A stretch of 19,875 bases of DNA, from contig QYQC01000186.1 of assembly GCA_007280315.1 (NCBI GenBank), positions 1-19,875 on the forward strand. The letters are read 5' to 3'. This document shows, piece after piece, positions 8,262 to 14,632 of this stretch. The position numbers were made by a program, and so were the translations under genes. Position 1 is the first letter of the stretch; every line of letters begins with the position of its first letter. Origin of the DNA: Betaproteobacteria bacterium (GTDB lineage: Bacteria > Pseudomonadota > Gammaproteobacteria > Burkholderiales > SG8-39). The notes beneath the pieces were generated by a model. The model was not told the DNA's origin and did not search any database. It saw only the letters and a program-made list of their open reading frames with translations.

Positions 8262-8312
8262 GGCGGTGGCGAGATTCACGCTCTTATCGGTCGGAATGGC
8301 GCCGGCAAATTG
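8262..8312 (+). pseudogene. Relic of an ABC-transporter ATP-binding subunit (Walker A region only)
   Basis: Read in the frame 8262-8309, the gap encodes GGGEIHALIGRNGAGK. This is the classic strand-plus-Walker-A stretch of an ABC ATPase (GEIHALxGxNGAGK), closest in wording to LivF/LivG or sugar-import ATPases. The expected Ser/Thr after the lysine is missing (Leu instead), the downstream frame loses all ABC resemblance, and nothing ABC-like precedes it. The frame is the same as that of tcuB, just after its TGA. It looks like the leftover of a deleted gene. A chance match of this length is very unlikely. Confidence 0.65.
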
Positions 8313-8324
8313 GGCAACCGGCGA

Positions 8325-8341
8325 GGTGCAGTTTCTGCACC
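8325..8341. terminator. Hairpin between convergent tcuB and response-regulator genes (possible terminator)
   Basis: GGTGCAG-TTT-CTGCACC forms a perfect 7-bp stem with a 3-base loop in the gap between two converging genes, where a bidirectional terminator would be expected. No T-run follows on either strand, so it is not a canonical intrinsic terminator. Confidence 0.35.
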
Positions 8342-8356
8342 CGGCCGGTGCGTGAA

Positions 8357-8746
8357 TCAGCTGGTGCAGACCTGCCAGATCTCACTGATCTGCGCCGACA
8401 GCGTCATCGGATCGAACGGCTTGGCGATGACATCGACTGCGCCCAGGCTCTTGTAATGCTGGATTTCGCTGGGCTGCACCTTGGCGGTCATGAATATGAC
8501 TGGCGTCAGCGCCGTCTGCGGGATCTGCCTCAACGCGGCCAACGTTGCCGGTCCGTCCAACTCCGGCATCATTACGTCGAGCAGGATCAGGTCCGCATTC
8601 GCGGCCGGCGCCGCCTCGATCGCTTTCTTGCCGGAGTCGCAGGCGACGACGGCAAATCCTCCCACGGCCTCGAGCACGGTAACCGCGATGGTACGGATGC
8701 TGGCCTCATCCTCGACGTAAAGTATGCGCTTCAATTCGCTACGCAC
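8357..8746 (-). CDS. Single-domain response regulator (receiver only)
   Basis: A 129-residue CheY-like receiver with no output domain. Conserved residues: acidic pair E12/D13, phosphoacceptor D57 in LLLDVMMPELDG, T87 in FMTAK and K109 in AKPF. The GTG start is decided by AAAGGAG five to six bases upstream; the gene begins 15 bp after the stop of the hybrid kinase and is the last of five same-strand signalling genes. With no DNA-binding or enzymatic domain it should act by protein contact or as a phosphate sink or shuttle in the relay. Confidence in the family is high; its partner is inferred from position. Confidence 0.92.
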   Translation of the reverse strand: MRSELKRILYVEDEASIRTIAVTVLEAVGGFAVVACDSGKKAIEAAPAANADLILLDVMMPELDGPATLAALRQIPQTALTPVIFMTAKVQPSEIQHYKSLGAVDVIAKPFDPMTLSAQISEIWQVCTS

Positions 8747-8761
8747 GGCCGCTCCTTTGGT

Positions 8762-11700
8762 TCATTCCGCTGCTCTCACCGCTTCCCGGATCACTTCGAT
8801 CAGGCGCTCGTCCGATGTTTGCGACTTCACCAGGAAAGCGCATGGCGGGTTCTCGCTGCCATGCACTACGTCCTGGGCCGAGAATACCACGACGCGAACA
8901 GACGGCTTTAGACCATTGATTATCGGCAGCAGGTCCCAACCTGACCCGTCCGGCAGCCCGAGATCAAGCAATACCAAGTCGAATTTCTCACGCGCAAGCC
9001 TGACGCGCGCCTCCGCTACCGTTCCTGCCGCCACGAATTCTGCGACATCCCGCGCGATCGTGGCAACAACGTGGCGCACATCGGCATTGTCCTCGACATG
9101 CAGTATCCGCGGTCGGGCCCCTCCCGCGCGCTGAACCGACCGGACGGCGGTGACAAGGCGCGCTTCGTCGACCGGTTTGCTCAACCAGTCGACCACGCCG
9201 ATCACGCCGTTTCCGATCTTCTGTTTTCCTTGTTCCCATTCCGCACACAGGGCGATTACGGGAAGATCGGCTGTTTCCGGATTGGAACGCAGTTCGAGCA
9301 TCAGCGCCGCTGCATCCTGGCCGTAACGGTCGAGATCGAGGGTCATCGCGACATAACGTCGCTGGCGCAGTAACAACCTCAGTTCGGCTGTACTACCCGC
9401 CAGGTCCGAGTCGAAACCCGCCTTGTCCGCAATCGCCTGCAGCCGCCTGCCGACCTCGGCGTCCATCTCGCAAACCAGCAGCCGCGTGCGCTCCAAACGC
9501 GCTACTGCCTGCTGTGCGCCCGGTTCGCTCCATTGGGGAAGATAGAAGTAAAACGTGCTGCCCTTACCCACTTCGGTCTCGAATCCGATCTCGCCGCCCA
9601 ACCCCTCGATTATTGCCTTGGAGATCGACAGGCCCAGTCCGGTGCCGCCCTTCTGCCGCATATCGGAGGAATCTTCCTGCGAGAACTTCTGGAAGATACG
9701 ATTACGGAATACATCTGAAATGCCCGGCCCGTGGTCGATGATCTCGACAAAACACCGCTCGTCGTGTCCGCTCACCCTGATATCCACACTGCTTTGCGCC
9801 GGGGAAAACTTGCATGCGTTTGATATCAGGTTGGTCAGAACCTGAGTCAGACGGTCGCCATCGGCCTTTACTTTTACGCCCGGACGCGCCGACACGATGT
9901 GCAAACGTACCTTGTGCTGAGCGGCAAAGCCTTCGTTTGCCTTGACCGTCTGCTCTATCAATTGCATTAGATCCAGTTCCCGCAGCTGAAACGTCATTTT
10001 GCCCGACTCGATCTTCTCGATATCGAGAATGTCGTTGATCAGCCGGATCAGCCGTTCGCAGTTGTCTTTGGCGATATCGATGAACCCCCGCACCTTGTCG
10101 CTCAGAGGACCCGCCACGCCGCCGGCGAGTATTCCCAGAGAGCCGCGAATCGAGGTGAGCGGCGTGCGCAACTCGTGACTCACGGTAGACACGAACTCGC
10201 TCTTCATTCGGTCCAGACGCTTGAGTTCGGTGATGTCAGTCAACAGCGCATAGAATCCATCGGCCTCGCCGAGCGCGCCGCGGCGCGGTATGTAGGTCAC
10301 ATCGAGATCGACCGCTACGCCATCCTGCCCGGTCTGCCTGCGCTGAAACTGCACCCTCTCCCCTGCCAGAGCGCGTTGCACATACGGCTGCAGTATCCGG
10401 TAAACCTCTTCCCCGTAGAGATCCCGCAGCTTCCGCCCGATCATGTCCTGCGGCTGCGTCCCAACGAAAGTCGCCAGCGCCTTGTTGCAGAACCTTACTA
10501 CTTCATGGGCATCGGCATAGCTGATAAAGGCCGGCACCGAATCAGTAATCAGCCGCAATTCGCGTTCGCTCGCGCGCATTGCCTGTTCCGCATGCTTGAT
10601 CTCCGATACATCCTGCGCGACGCCGATCACGCGTGCGGCGCTGCCTCCGACTCCGCGCACGACGTATCCGCGAGCAGAGACCCAAACGATAGTCCCGTCT
10701 GTGCGCAGAACGCGGTATTCGTCTCTATAGGTTTCACCGTCCCGGGTAGCCTGGTCCAGCGTGCGAATGAAATGCACCAGGTCCTCCGGATGAACCATGT
10801 CCCGCAGGCCCATATAGCCGTTGCGCGGGGCGGCGCCCACCACTCGCGCGGGATCCTCGGGCCAGACGAATTCGTCGGCGATAACGTCCCATTCCCATCT
10901 CACCATTCCCGCTGCCGCCAGCGCAAGCTGCAGCTGCAAGTCGTGCTCCTTAAGCGCCAGTTCTATGGCTTTGCGCTCGGTTACTTCCTGATTTATACCG
11001 GTAATGCGCAGTGCGCGCCCGCTGCCATCACGCTGCACCACCGTGCCGCGGCTGAGTATCCATATCCACCGGCCGTCTGCGCTTCTGACGCGATGCTCCT
11101 CACGGTAATCCGGAGTTTTACCGCTTAACGCGCTTTGGATCGCCAACTGTACGCTGCTGAGGTCATCGGCATGGACCAGGCCAAGCAAGGCCGCGGGCGT
11201 TATCGCCATTTCCCGCGCCTCCCCTCCCAACATCCGCGCCCAGCCCGCGCTCAGGTAGATTTCGTCTCGCGGCAAGTCCCAATCCCAAGCGGCGCTGTTT
11301 GATCCGTCGAGCGCGATCGCGAGCCGTTCCCGCGCTTTTCCGAGGTCGCTCTCGGTATGCATGCGGTCCCGCTCGTACCGGTTGATAACGGAGATGGTCC
11401 ATACAAGCAGCCCTAACGCGATCGTTCCGCACCAGAACGCGAGGAGAACGAGCGATCTGATCAGGTTCTCCACGCGTTCTGCGCTCTCCCTGGCAAGCGT
11501 TCGCTGGTATTCTCCGATCGCATCGACCGTGTTTTCCACTCCGCGTCCTGCCGCAGCGTCGAGTCCGCCGCGCAATGGCGCCTTACGCGCGCCGCCGGCG
11601 CCGCGCTCCAGCATCGCCTCGCCCAGCGCGCCGAATCGCGTCGCTACGGCGCGCTTGAGTTGATCCAGCCGTGCGATCTGCTCGGTCGCTGCCAGCATGC

Positions 11701-12007
11701 CGCGCAGAGCCTCAATCTGGCTGAAGACGCGCACGCTCAATTCCGGTAATTCGTTCCGATCTGCAGGATCCCCGGTAAGCTGATACCGAAGCTGAACCAG
11801 TTCCGTTCGCTCGATATCCCGGCGCAGCACCTCCAGATTTCCTCTCACCTGCAGCAGGTGACGTACCTCCCGCCCCGTCTTGAAAAACTCGCCGACGCCA
11901 TAAAGCCCGAATGCGCCGAGCACGAGCAATATGCCGACACCGATGGAAAGCCCAAGTGTGACTTTGGTACTGACCGAAAAGCGCAGGTATTCCGGCAATG
12001 TCGGCAT
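8762..12007 (-). CDS. Membrane hybrid sensor histidine kinase, three PAS domains and two receivers
   Basis: A 1081-residue hybrid kinase. Order: TM1 (about 17-39), a largely helical periplasmic region of some 145 residues resembling CHASE3/4HB-type sensors, TM2 (about 185-207), PAS1 (about 225-347, ending in DITE-like NQEVTERK), PAS2 (about 355-475), PAS3 (about 482-598), HisKA with phosphorylatable H611 in VSHELRTPL, HATPase with N730, DHGPGIS (758-764) and GGTGLGLSI (787-795). Two receivers follow: REC1 (about 842-958; D891, K944, but Cys where Thr/Ser is usual) and REC2 (about 967-1080; D1015, S1043, K1061 without the usual proline). The ATG directly follows the HPt gene's TAA (TAAATG) with no Shine-Dalgarno, so translation is coupled. 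It probably integrates a periplasmic and one or more cytoplasmic cues and passes phosphate to the HPt. Confidence 0.93.
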   Translation of the reverse strand: MPTLPEYLRFSVSTKVTLGLSIGVGILLVLGAFGLYGVGEFFKTGREVRHLLQVRGNLEVLRRDIERTELVQLRYQLTGDPADRNELPELSVRVFSQIEALRGMLAATEQIARLDQLKRAVATRFGALGEAMLERGAGGARKAPLRGGLDAAAGRGVENTVDAIGEYQRTLARESAERVENLIRSLVLLAFWCGTIALGLLVWTISVINRYERDRMHTESDLGKARERLAIALDGSNSAAWDWDLPRDEIYLSAGWARMLGGEAREMAITPAALLGLVHADDLSSVQLAIQSALSGKTPDYREEHRVRSADGRWIWILSRGTVVQRDGSGRALRITGINQEVTERKAIELALKEHDLQLQLALAAAGMVRWEWDVIADEFVWPEDPARVVGAAPRNGYMGLRDMVHPEDLVHFIRTLDQATRDGETYRDEYRVLRTDGTIVWVSARGYVVRGVGGSAARVIGVAQDVSEIKHAEQAMRASERELRLITDSVPAFISYADAHEVVRFCNKALATFVGTQPQDMIGRKLRDLYGEEVYRILQPYVQRALAGERVQFQRRQTGQDGVAVDLDVTYIPRRGALGEADGFYALLTDITELKRLDRMKSEFVSTVSHELRTPLTSIRGSLGILAGGVAGPLSDKVRGFIDIAKDNCERLIRLINDILDIEKIESGKMTFQLRELDLMQLIEQTVKANEGFAAQHKVRLHIVSARPGVKVKADGDRLTQVLTNLISNACKFSPAQSSVDIRVSGHDERCFVEIIDHGPGISDVFRNRIFQKFSQEDSSDMRQKGGTGLGLSISKAIIEGLGGEIGFETEVGKGSTFYFYLPQWSEPGAQQAVARLERTRLLVCEMDAEVGRRLQAIADKAGFDSDLAGSTAELRLLLRQRRYVAMTLDLDRYGQDAAALMLELRSNPETADLPVIALCAEWEQGKQKIGNGVIGVVDWLSKPVDEARLVTAVRSVQRAGGARPRILHVEDNADVRHVVATIARDVAEFVAAGTVAEARVRLAREKFDLVLLDLGLPDGSGWDLLPIINGLKPSVRVVVFSAQDVVHGSENPPCAFLVKSQTSDERLIEVIREAVRAAE

Positions 12008-12340
12008 TTAGCGCGATACTGCTGCTTGCCTTAGCGCGGCTAGCAGTGCCAAAACCGTTTCTTGCTCAGCCGGGCCGGGTAGCACGCCGCTCATCCCGAA
12101 TGGATCCAGAAACAACTCCAGCGCGCGCGCCGCCCGGCTCACGCCGGGAATTCCGAACGTCGTTCCGGAGCCGCTGATGCTGTGTGCCATGCGGATGAGT
12201 TCCGCCTGCCGTACCAGCGGTGCTTCCGCGGCGACGATGCATCGCCACAGGTCCTCCATCTGCGTAACTGTATGCGGCAGTTGCGCGGCGTAATCAGCGC
12301 GCAGCTTGTCAATGGCGCGCCCCAGTTCGTCGTCGTTCAC
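12008..12340 (-). CDS. HPt-domain phosphotransfer protein
   Basis: A small (about 110 residues) histidine-phosphotransfer protein. The hallmark is MAHSISGSGTTFGI with phosphorylatable H53 followed by the SxSG run and a helical downstream stretch (SRAARALE). HPt proteins have no catalysis; they carry phosphate between a hybrid kinase's receiver and a final response regulator. The frame is open to a GTG at 12382, but the GTG at 12340 has GGGGAAGAG at suitable spacing and begins right at the helical domain, so it is preferred. The stop abuts the kinase ATG. The gene sits between a receiver protein and the hybrid kinase, giving all parts needed for a His-Asp-His-Asp relay. Confidence 0.85.
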   Translation of the reverse strand: MNDDELGRAIDKLRADYAAQLPHTVTQMEDLWRCIVAAEAPLVRQAELIRMAHSISGSGTTFGIPGVSRAARALELFLDPFGMSGVLPGPAEQETVLALLAALRQAAVSR

Positions 12341-12422
12341 GGCTTGCTCTTCCCCGGTTGGGATGCAGAGTTGAACTGCCACCGGCTGCCGCGGCGGCTA
12401 ACCATCATCGTGAACGCTAAGC

Positions 12423-13268
12423 CTATGCGGGCCATGGATCGCCACTTTCCCGCGCGGACTGTTCGCCCTCGGACAGTCCGAGCACGACATTGACAGCCCT
12501 GATCAGCACATCGATCTCGAACGGCTTGGTAACGTATCCGTTGGCGCCGCCCGCAAGCCCCTTAAGCACCGCATCGCGTGTGGCCTTCGCAGTGAGCATC
12601 AACACCGGCATGGCCTTCAGAACCGGATGAAGTCGAATCCGCTGCAGCACGTCGAAACCATCCGCATCAGGCAACGTGACATCGAGCAATACCAGGTCCG
12701 GACGCGGTGGTCGGCGAAATTCGGCAACGATCTCGTCCCGATTTTTTGCCACTCGCACAGTGAATCCTTCGTTCGCAAGAACATGCTTGAGTAGATTCGC
12801 GAGGTGCGGTTCATCTTCCACCACCAGTACCGTCAGCGTGCCGGTTTTGTCAGCGCTTTCCCTGGTCTTGGCCCGGCGCGCGATGCGCACGAAGTAGCCG
12901 TGCTGCTGCAACAGCGCGCTAGTCGCGGCAGATTCCTTTTTTGCCTTGGCCGTCGCCGCTACAGAATGCTTGACTGGCCCTTTGGTCTGGAAGAAATCGA
13001 CGAAATCGAGCGCGCCGTCCTGGCCCTGGACGAAGTCGATCAACCCATCGTACAAGAGATTTGCGAGCATATTTGTAACCGATTCATTGTCGGTGGTCCT
13101 GGTGCGTGCCGCGGTCTCGCTAACGGTAGATACGCCGTCTATTAGAATCAGCAATTCGAGCGTCGACGGCGCAAGCGATGTCGCCGATCCGCGAAGCTCG
13201 TTCTGCCCCTTTTCGGTCAGCTTGAATACATCATCGCCCAGAATAACGCGGCTTTGATCGGCAGGCAT
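12423..13268 (-). CDS. Response regulator with N-terminal winged-helix-like domain
   Basis: A 281-residue protein with an unusual order: N-terminal about 95 residues, basic linker (about 100-140), then a C-terminal receiver (about 146-265). The receiver is complete (E151/D152, D196 in LLLDVTLPDADG, T226, K248 in TKPF). The N-terminal part (VFKLTEKGQNELRG, then LELLILIDGVSTV and MLANLLYDGLIDFV) has the helix and wing pattern of a winged-helix fold of the kind seen in some betaproteobacterial regulators. It could bind DNA or another protein. The linker is rich in Ala and Lys. ATG at 13268 has only a weak AGGA about ten bases upstream. It is the most likely output regulator of the five-gene relay, but the function of the N-terminal domain is not proven by sequence. 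Confidence 0.85.
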   Translation of the reverse strand: MPADQSRVILGDDVFKLTEKGQNELRGSATSLAPSTLELLILIDGVSTVSETAARTRTTDNESVTNMLANLLYDGLIDFVQGQDGALDFVDFFQTKGPVKHSVAATAKAKKESAATSALLQQHGYFVRIARRAKTRESADKTGTLTVLVVEDEPHLANLLKHVLANEGFTVRVAKNRDEIVAEFRRPPRPDLVLLDVTLPDADGFDVLQRIRLHPVLKAMPVLMLTAKATRDAVLKGLAGGANGYVTKPFEIDVLIRAVNVVLGLSEGEQSARESGDPWPA

Positions 13269-13334
13269 TGCACGGCATCCTATCGGTTGAATCGATGGCG
13301 AGTGCGTCAGATTTTACGCTTTCGGATCACGATT

Positions 13335-13730
13335 TCACATTCTATCTGCGCGGTGCATCAAGCAGCGTTCGACGGTTTGGAGCAACTGCTCGCTCTGAAA
13401 CGGCTTGGTGAGATAGCCCGCCGCCCTCAGCGATTCCGCCTCCGCCAGAGTCTTCGCATCTCTTTTGGAGGAAGCAAATATCACCGGAATCGTTGCTGTT
13501 TCCGTCGACGCGCGCAGCAGGGACACCAGTTCAAGACCGCTCATGAACGGCATGTTTATGTCGCATATTACGAGATCGAAATCCGGACGCAGCAAAGCCT
13601 TGCCACCCTCCACAGCGTCCTCGGCGACCTGCACCGCATAGCCCGCGTGAGTCAGGTGCACGCGCAGCAGAGTGCGAAAAAACGGGTCGTCGTCGATGAC
13701 TAGAATGCGCGCTACGTGACCGTCGTCCAT
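13335..13730 (-). CDS. Single-domain response regulator (receiver only)
   Basis: A 131-residue CheY-like receiver: D14/D15, phosphoacceptor D57 in VICDINMPFMSG, S87 in the position of the usual Thr, and K109 in TKPF. No output domain. It is the first gene of the minus-strand signalling set, 66 bp before the next receiver gene, and its ATG at 13730 lacks an evident ribosome site. It begins at the edge of the 325-bp divergent region shared with the hemerythrin gene, so that region should contain the promoter for the whole set. Two separate single-domain receivers in one operon suggest branching of, or competition for, the phosphate signal. Confidence 0.9.
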   Translation of the reverse strand: MDDGHVARILVIDDDPFFRTLLRVHLTHAGYAVQVAEDAVEGGKALLRPDFDLVICDINMPFMSGLELVSLLRASTETATIPVIFASSKRDAKTLAEAESLRAAGYLTKPFQSEQLLQTVERCLMHRADRM

Positions 13731-14055
13731 GCGCTATTTTCGAATGCCGTTCCGAGCCGAAGCCTCAACTTTCACCAGCATACACGCTTTGTGCCCGGCG
13801 TTTGGCGGCGTCGGGCAGCCCGCGCACGCGCTGCGGCTGTGTAGGTTGCGGCACGCGCCTTCAGTATGCCACGGGCGGACGTTCCCTTCACCCTCCGACC
13901 GCCGTTGTCGACCTGACAAAATCAATTTCAATTGACTCAGGTCAACAACGCTGGACGGAACGCGCGCAAAATTTCTTGCTACAGGCCTGCAGGAGCATAT
14001 CCGGCATGACGCCGGCCGCGCCCTGCGTCCGCAGGCTACGACAGGAGAAATTGCC
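13731..14055. other. 325-bp divergent intergenic region between the phosphorelay and hemerythrin genes
   Basis: No gene is visible here. The part near the receiver gene (13731-13900) is GC-rich, with no clear promoter for the minus strand; TATGCT on the minus strand at 13782-13777 is a weak -10 candidate. The middle (13904-13975) is AT-rich and holds nested inverted repeats and the FNR-like box. The part nearest the hemerythrin gene (13985-14040) is GC-rich with short perfect stems (CCGGC/GCCGG at 14001-14015 and CCTGC/GCAGG at 14022-14035), suggesting a folded 5' leader. Confidence 0.6.
13932..13945 (+). promoter_or_regulatory. FNR/CRP-family (FNR/Anr/FixK-like) binding site
   Basis: TTGAC-TCAG-GTCAA is a perfect 5-bp dyad with a 4-base spacer, fitting the TTGA(T/C)-N4-(A/G)TCAA pattern of FNR, Anr and FixK sites. 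A CAAAAT/AAAATT -10-like hexamer at about 13967-13973 would put the start near 13979-13980, centring the box close to -41, the usual activating position of these regulators. It sits inside a larger imperfect dyad (13904-13916 with 13937-13949, 12 of 13 pairs). This is a by-eye match, and the regulator is not in the window. Confidence 0.55.
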
Positions 14056-14484
14056 ATGGCTCAATTTACCTTGACTGACGATCTTCACACCGGAAGCAGA
14101 TTGATCGACGGCGATCACCGCCGCCTGATCGGTCTGGTCAACCTCTTGCTCAAAGCCATGGAGGGTGTCCAAGGCCCCGAGCGCATAAGCGAGGCGATGA
14201 CTAATCTGGTTGCGTATACCGAAGAACACTTCGGCCGCGAGGAAGCCGAAATGGAACGGATACAATACGTCGCGTCGCTCGCGCACCAGACCGAACATGC
14301 GAAGCTGCTGAAACAGCTGGTCGAACTGAAGGCGATACTCGATGCGGGCGGAAGAATCAACGAACCGGCCGTAGCGGAATTTCTTGGCGAATGGCTGCGC
14401 GATCACATTCTGTCGACGGACATGAAACTGGCCGCCGCGCTGAAGCTGCGTTCGGCCCCAGCGCCGCTGGCGCAGCTGCACTGA
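14056..14484 (+). CDS. Bacteriohemerythrin, diiron O2-binding protein
   Basis: A 142-residue stand-alone hemerythrin. All seven expected diiron ligands can be read off: H21 (GDHRRLI), H58 and E62 (HFGREE), H77 and H81 (HQTEH), H117 and D122 (DHILSTD). Such proteins bind O2 reversibly between two irons in a four-helix bundle in the cytoplasm and serve as O2 carriers, stores or sensors, often in microaerobic bacteria. AGGAGA seven bases before the ATG is a good ribosome site. It is alone on the plus strand, divergent from the phosphorelay operon and preceded by an FNR-like box, which suggests induction at low oxygen. The short Ala/Pro/Leu tail after the domain carries no recognised motif. Confidence 0.95.
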   Translation: MAQFTLTDDLHTGSRLIDGDHRRLIGLVNLLLKAMEGVQGPERISEAMTNLVAYTEEHFGREEAEMERIQYVASLAHQTEHAKLLKQLVELKAILDAGGRINEPAVAEFLGEWLRDHILSTDMKLAAALKLRSAPAPLAQLH

Positions 14485-14597
14485 TCCAAATCGCCTCTGA
14501 TCGATTAAGTCCCGCCGCATGAACTAGGTGCCGGGGACGTCGAACGCCGTCTTGCCCTGGGGTCAGCGACCGCCCCGCTCCCATGTCCGAAAACGGC

Positions 14598-14626
14598 GAG
14601 ACAGGCCGCGCGACCGGGTCTACACT
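14598..14626 (+). promoter_or_regulatory. Candidate promoter for ada-alkA giving a leaderless transcript
   Basis: GAGACA (14598-14603) and TACACT (14621-14626) are separated by 17 bp. The -10 hexamer ends six bases before the ATG at 14633, so transcription would begin at or next to the A of the start codon. No Shine-Dalgarno precedes this ATG, which agrees with a leaderless mRNA. Confidence 0.45.
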
Positions 14627-14632
14627 GCGCGC

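Noticed and set aside
8186..8911. 241-codon plus-strand open frame from the tcuB end into the signalling genes
   Set aside because: It is out of frame with tcuB, antisense to the response regulator, and is not the frame that carries the ABC relic.
10175..11128. 317-codon plus-strand open frame inside the hybrid kinase region
   Set aside because: It lies fully antisense to the PAS and HisKA coding sequence and has no recognisable domain; such frames are common opposite GC-rich genes.
14524..14540. GGTGCCGGGGACGTC segment resembling a REP-type repeat remnant
   Set aside because: There is a single copy in the window with no clear paired arm, so chance in GC-rich DNA cannot be excluded.
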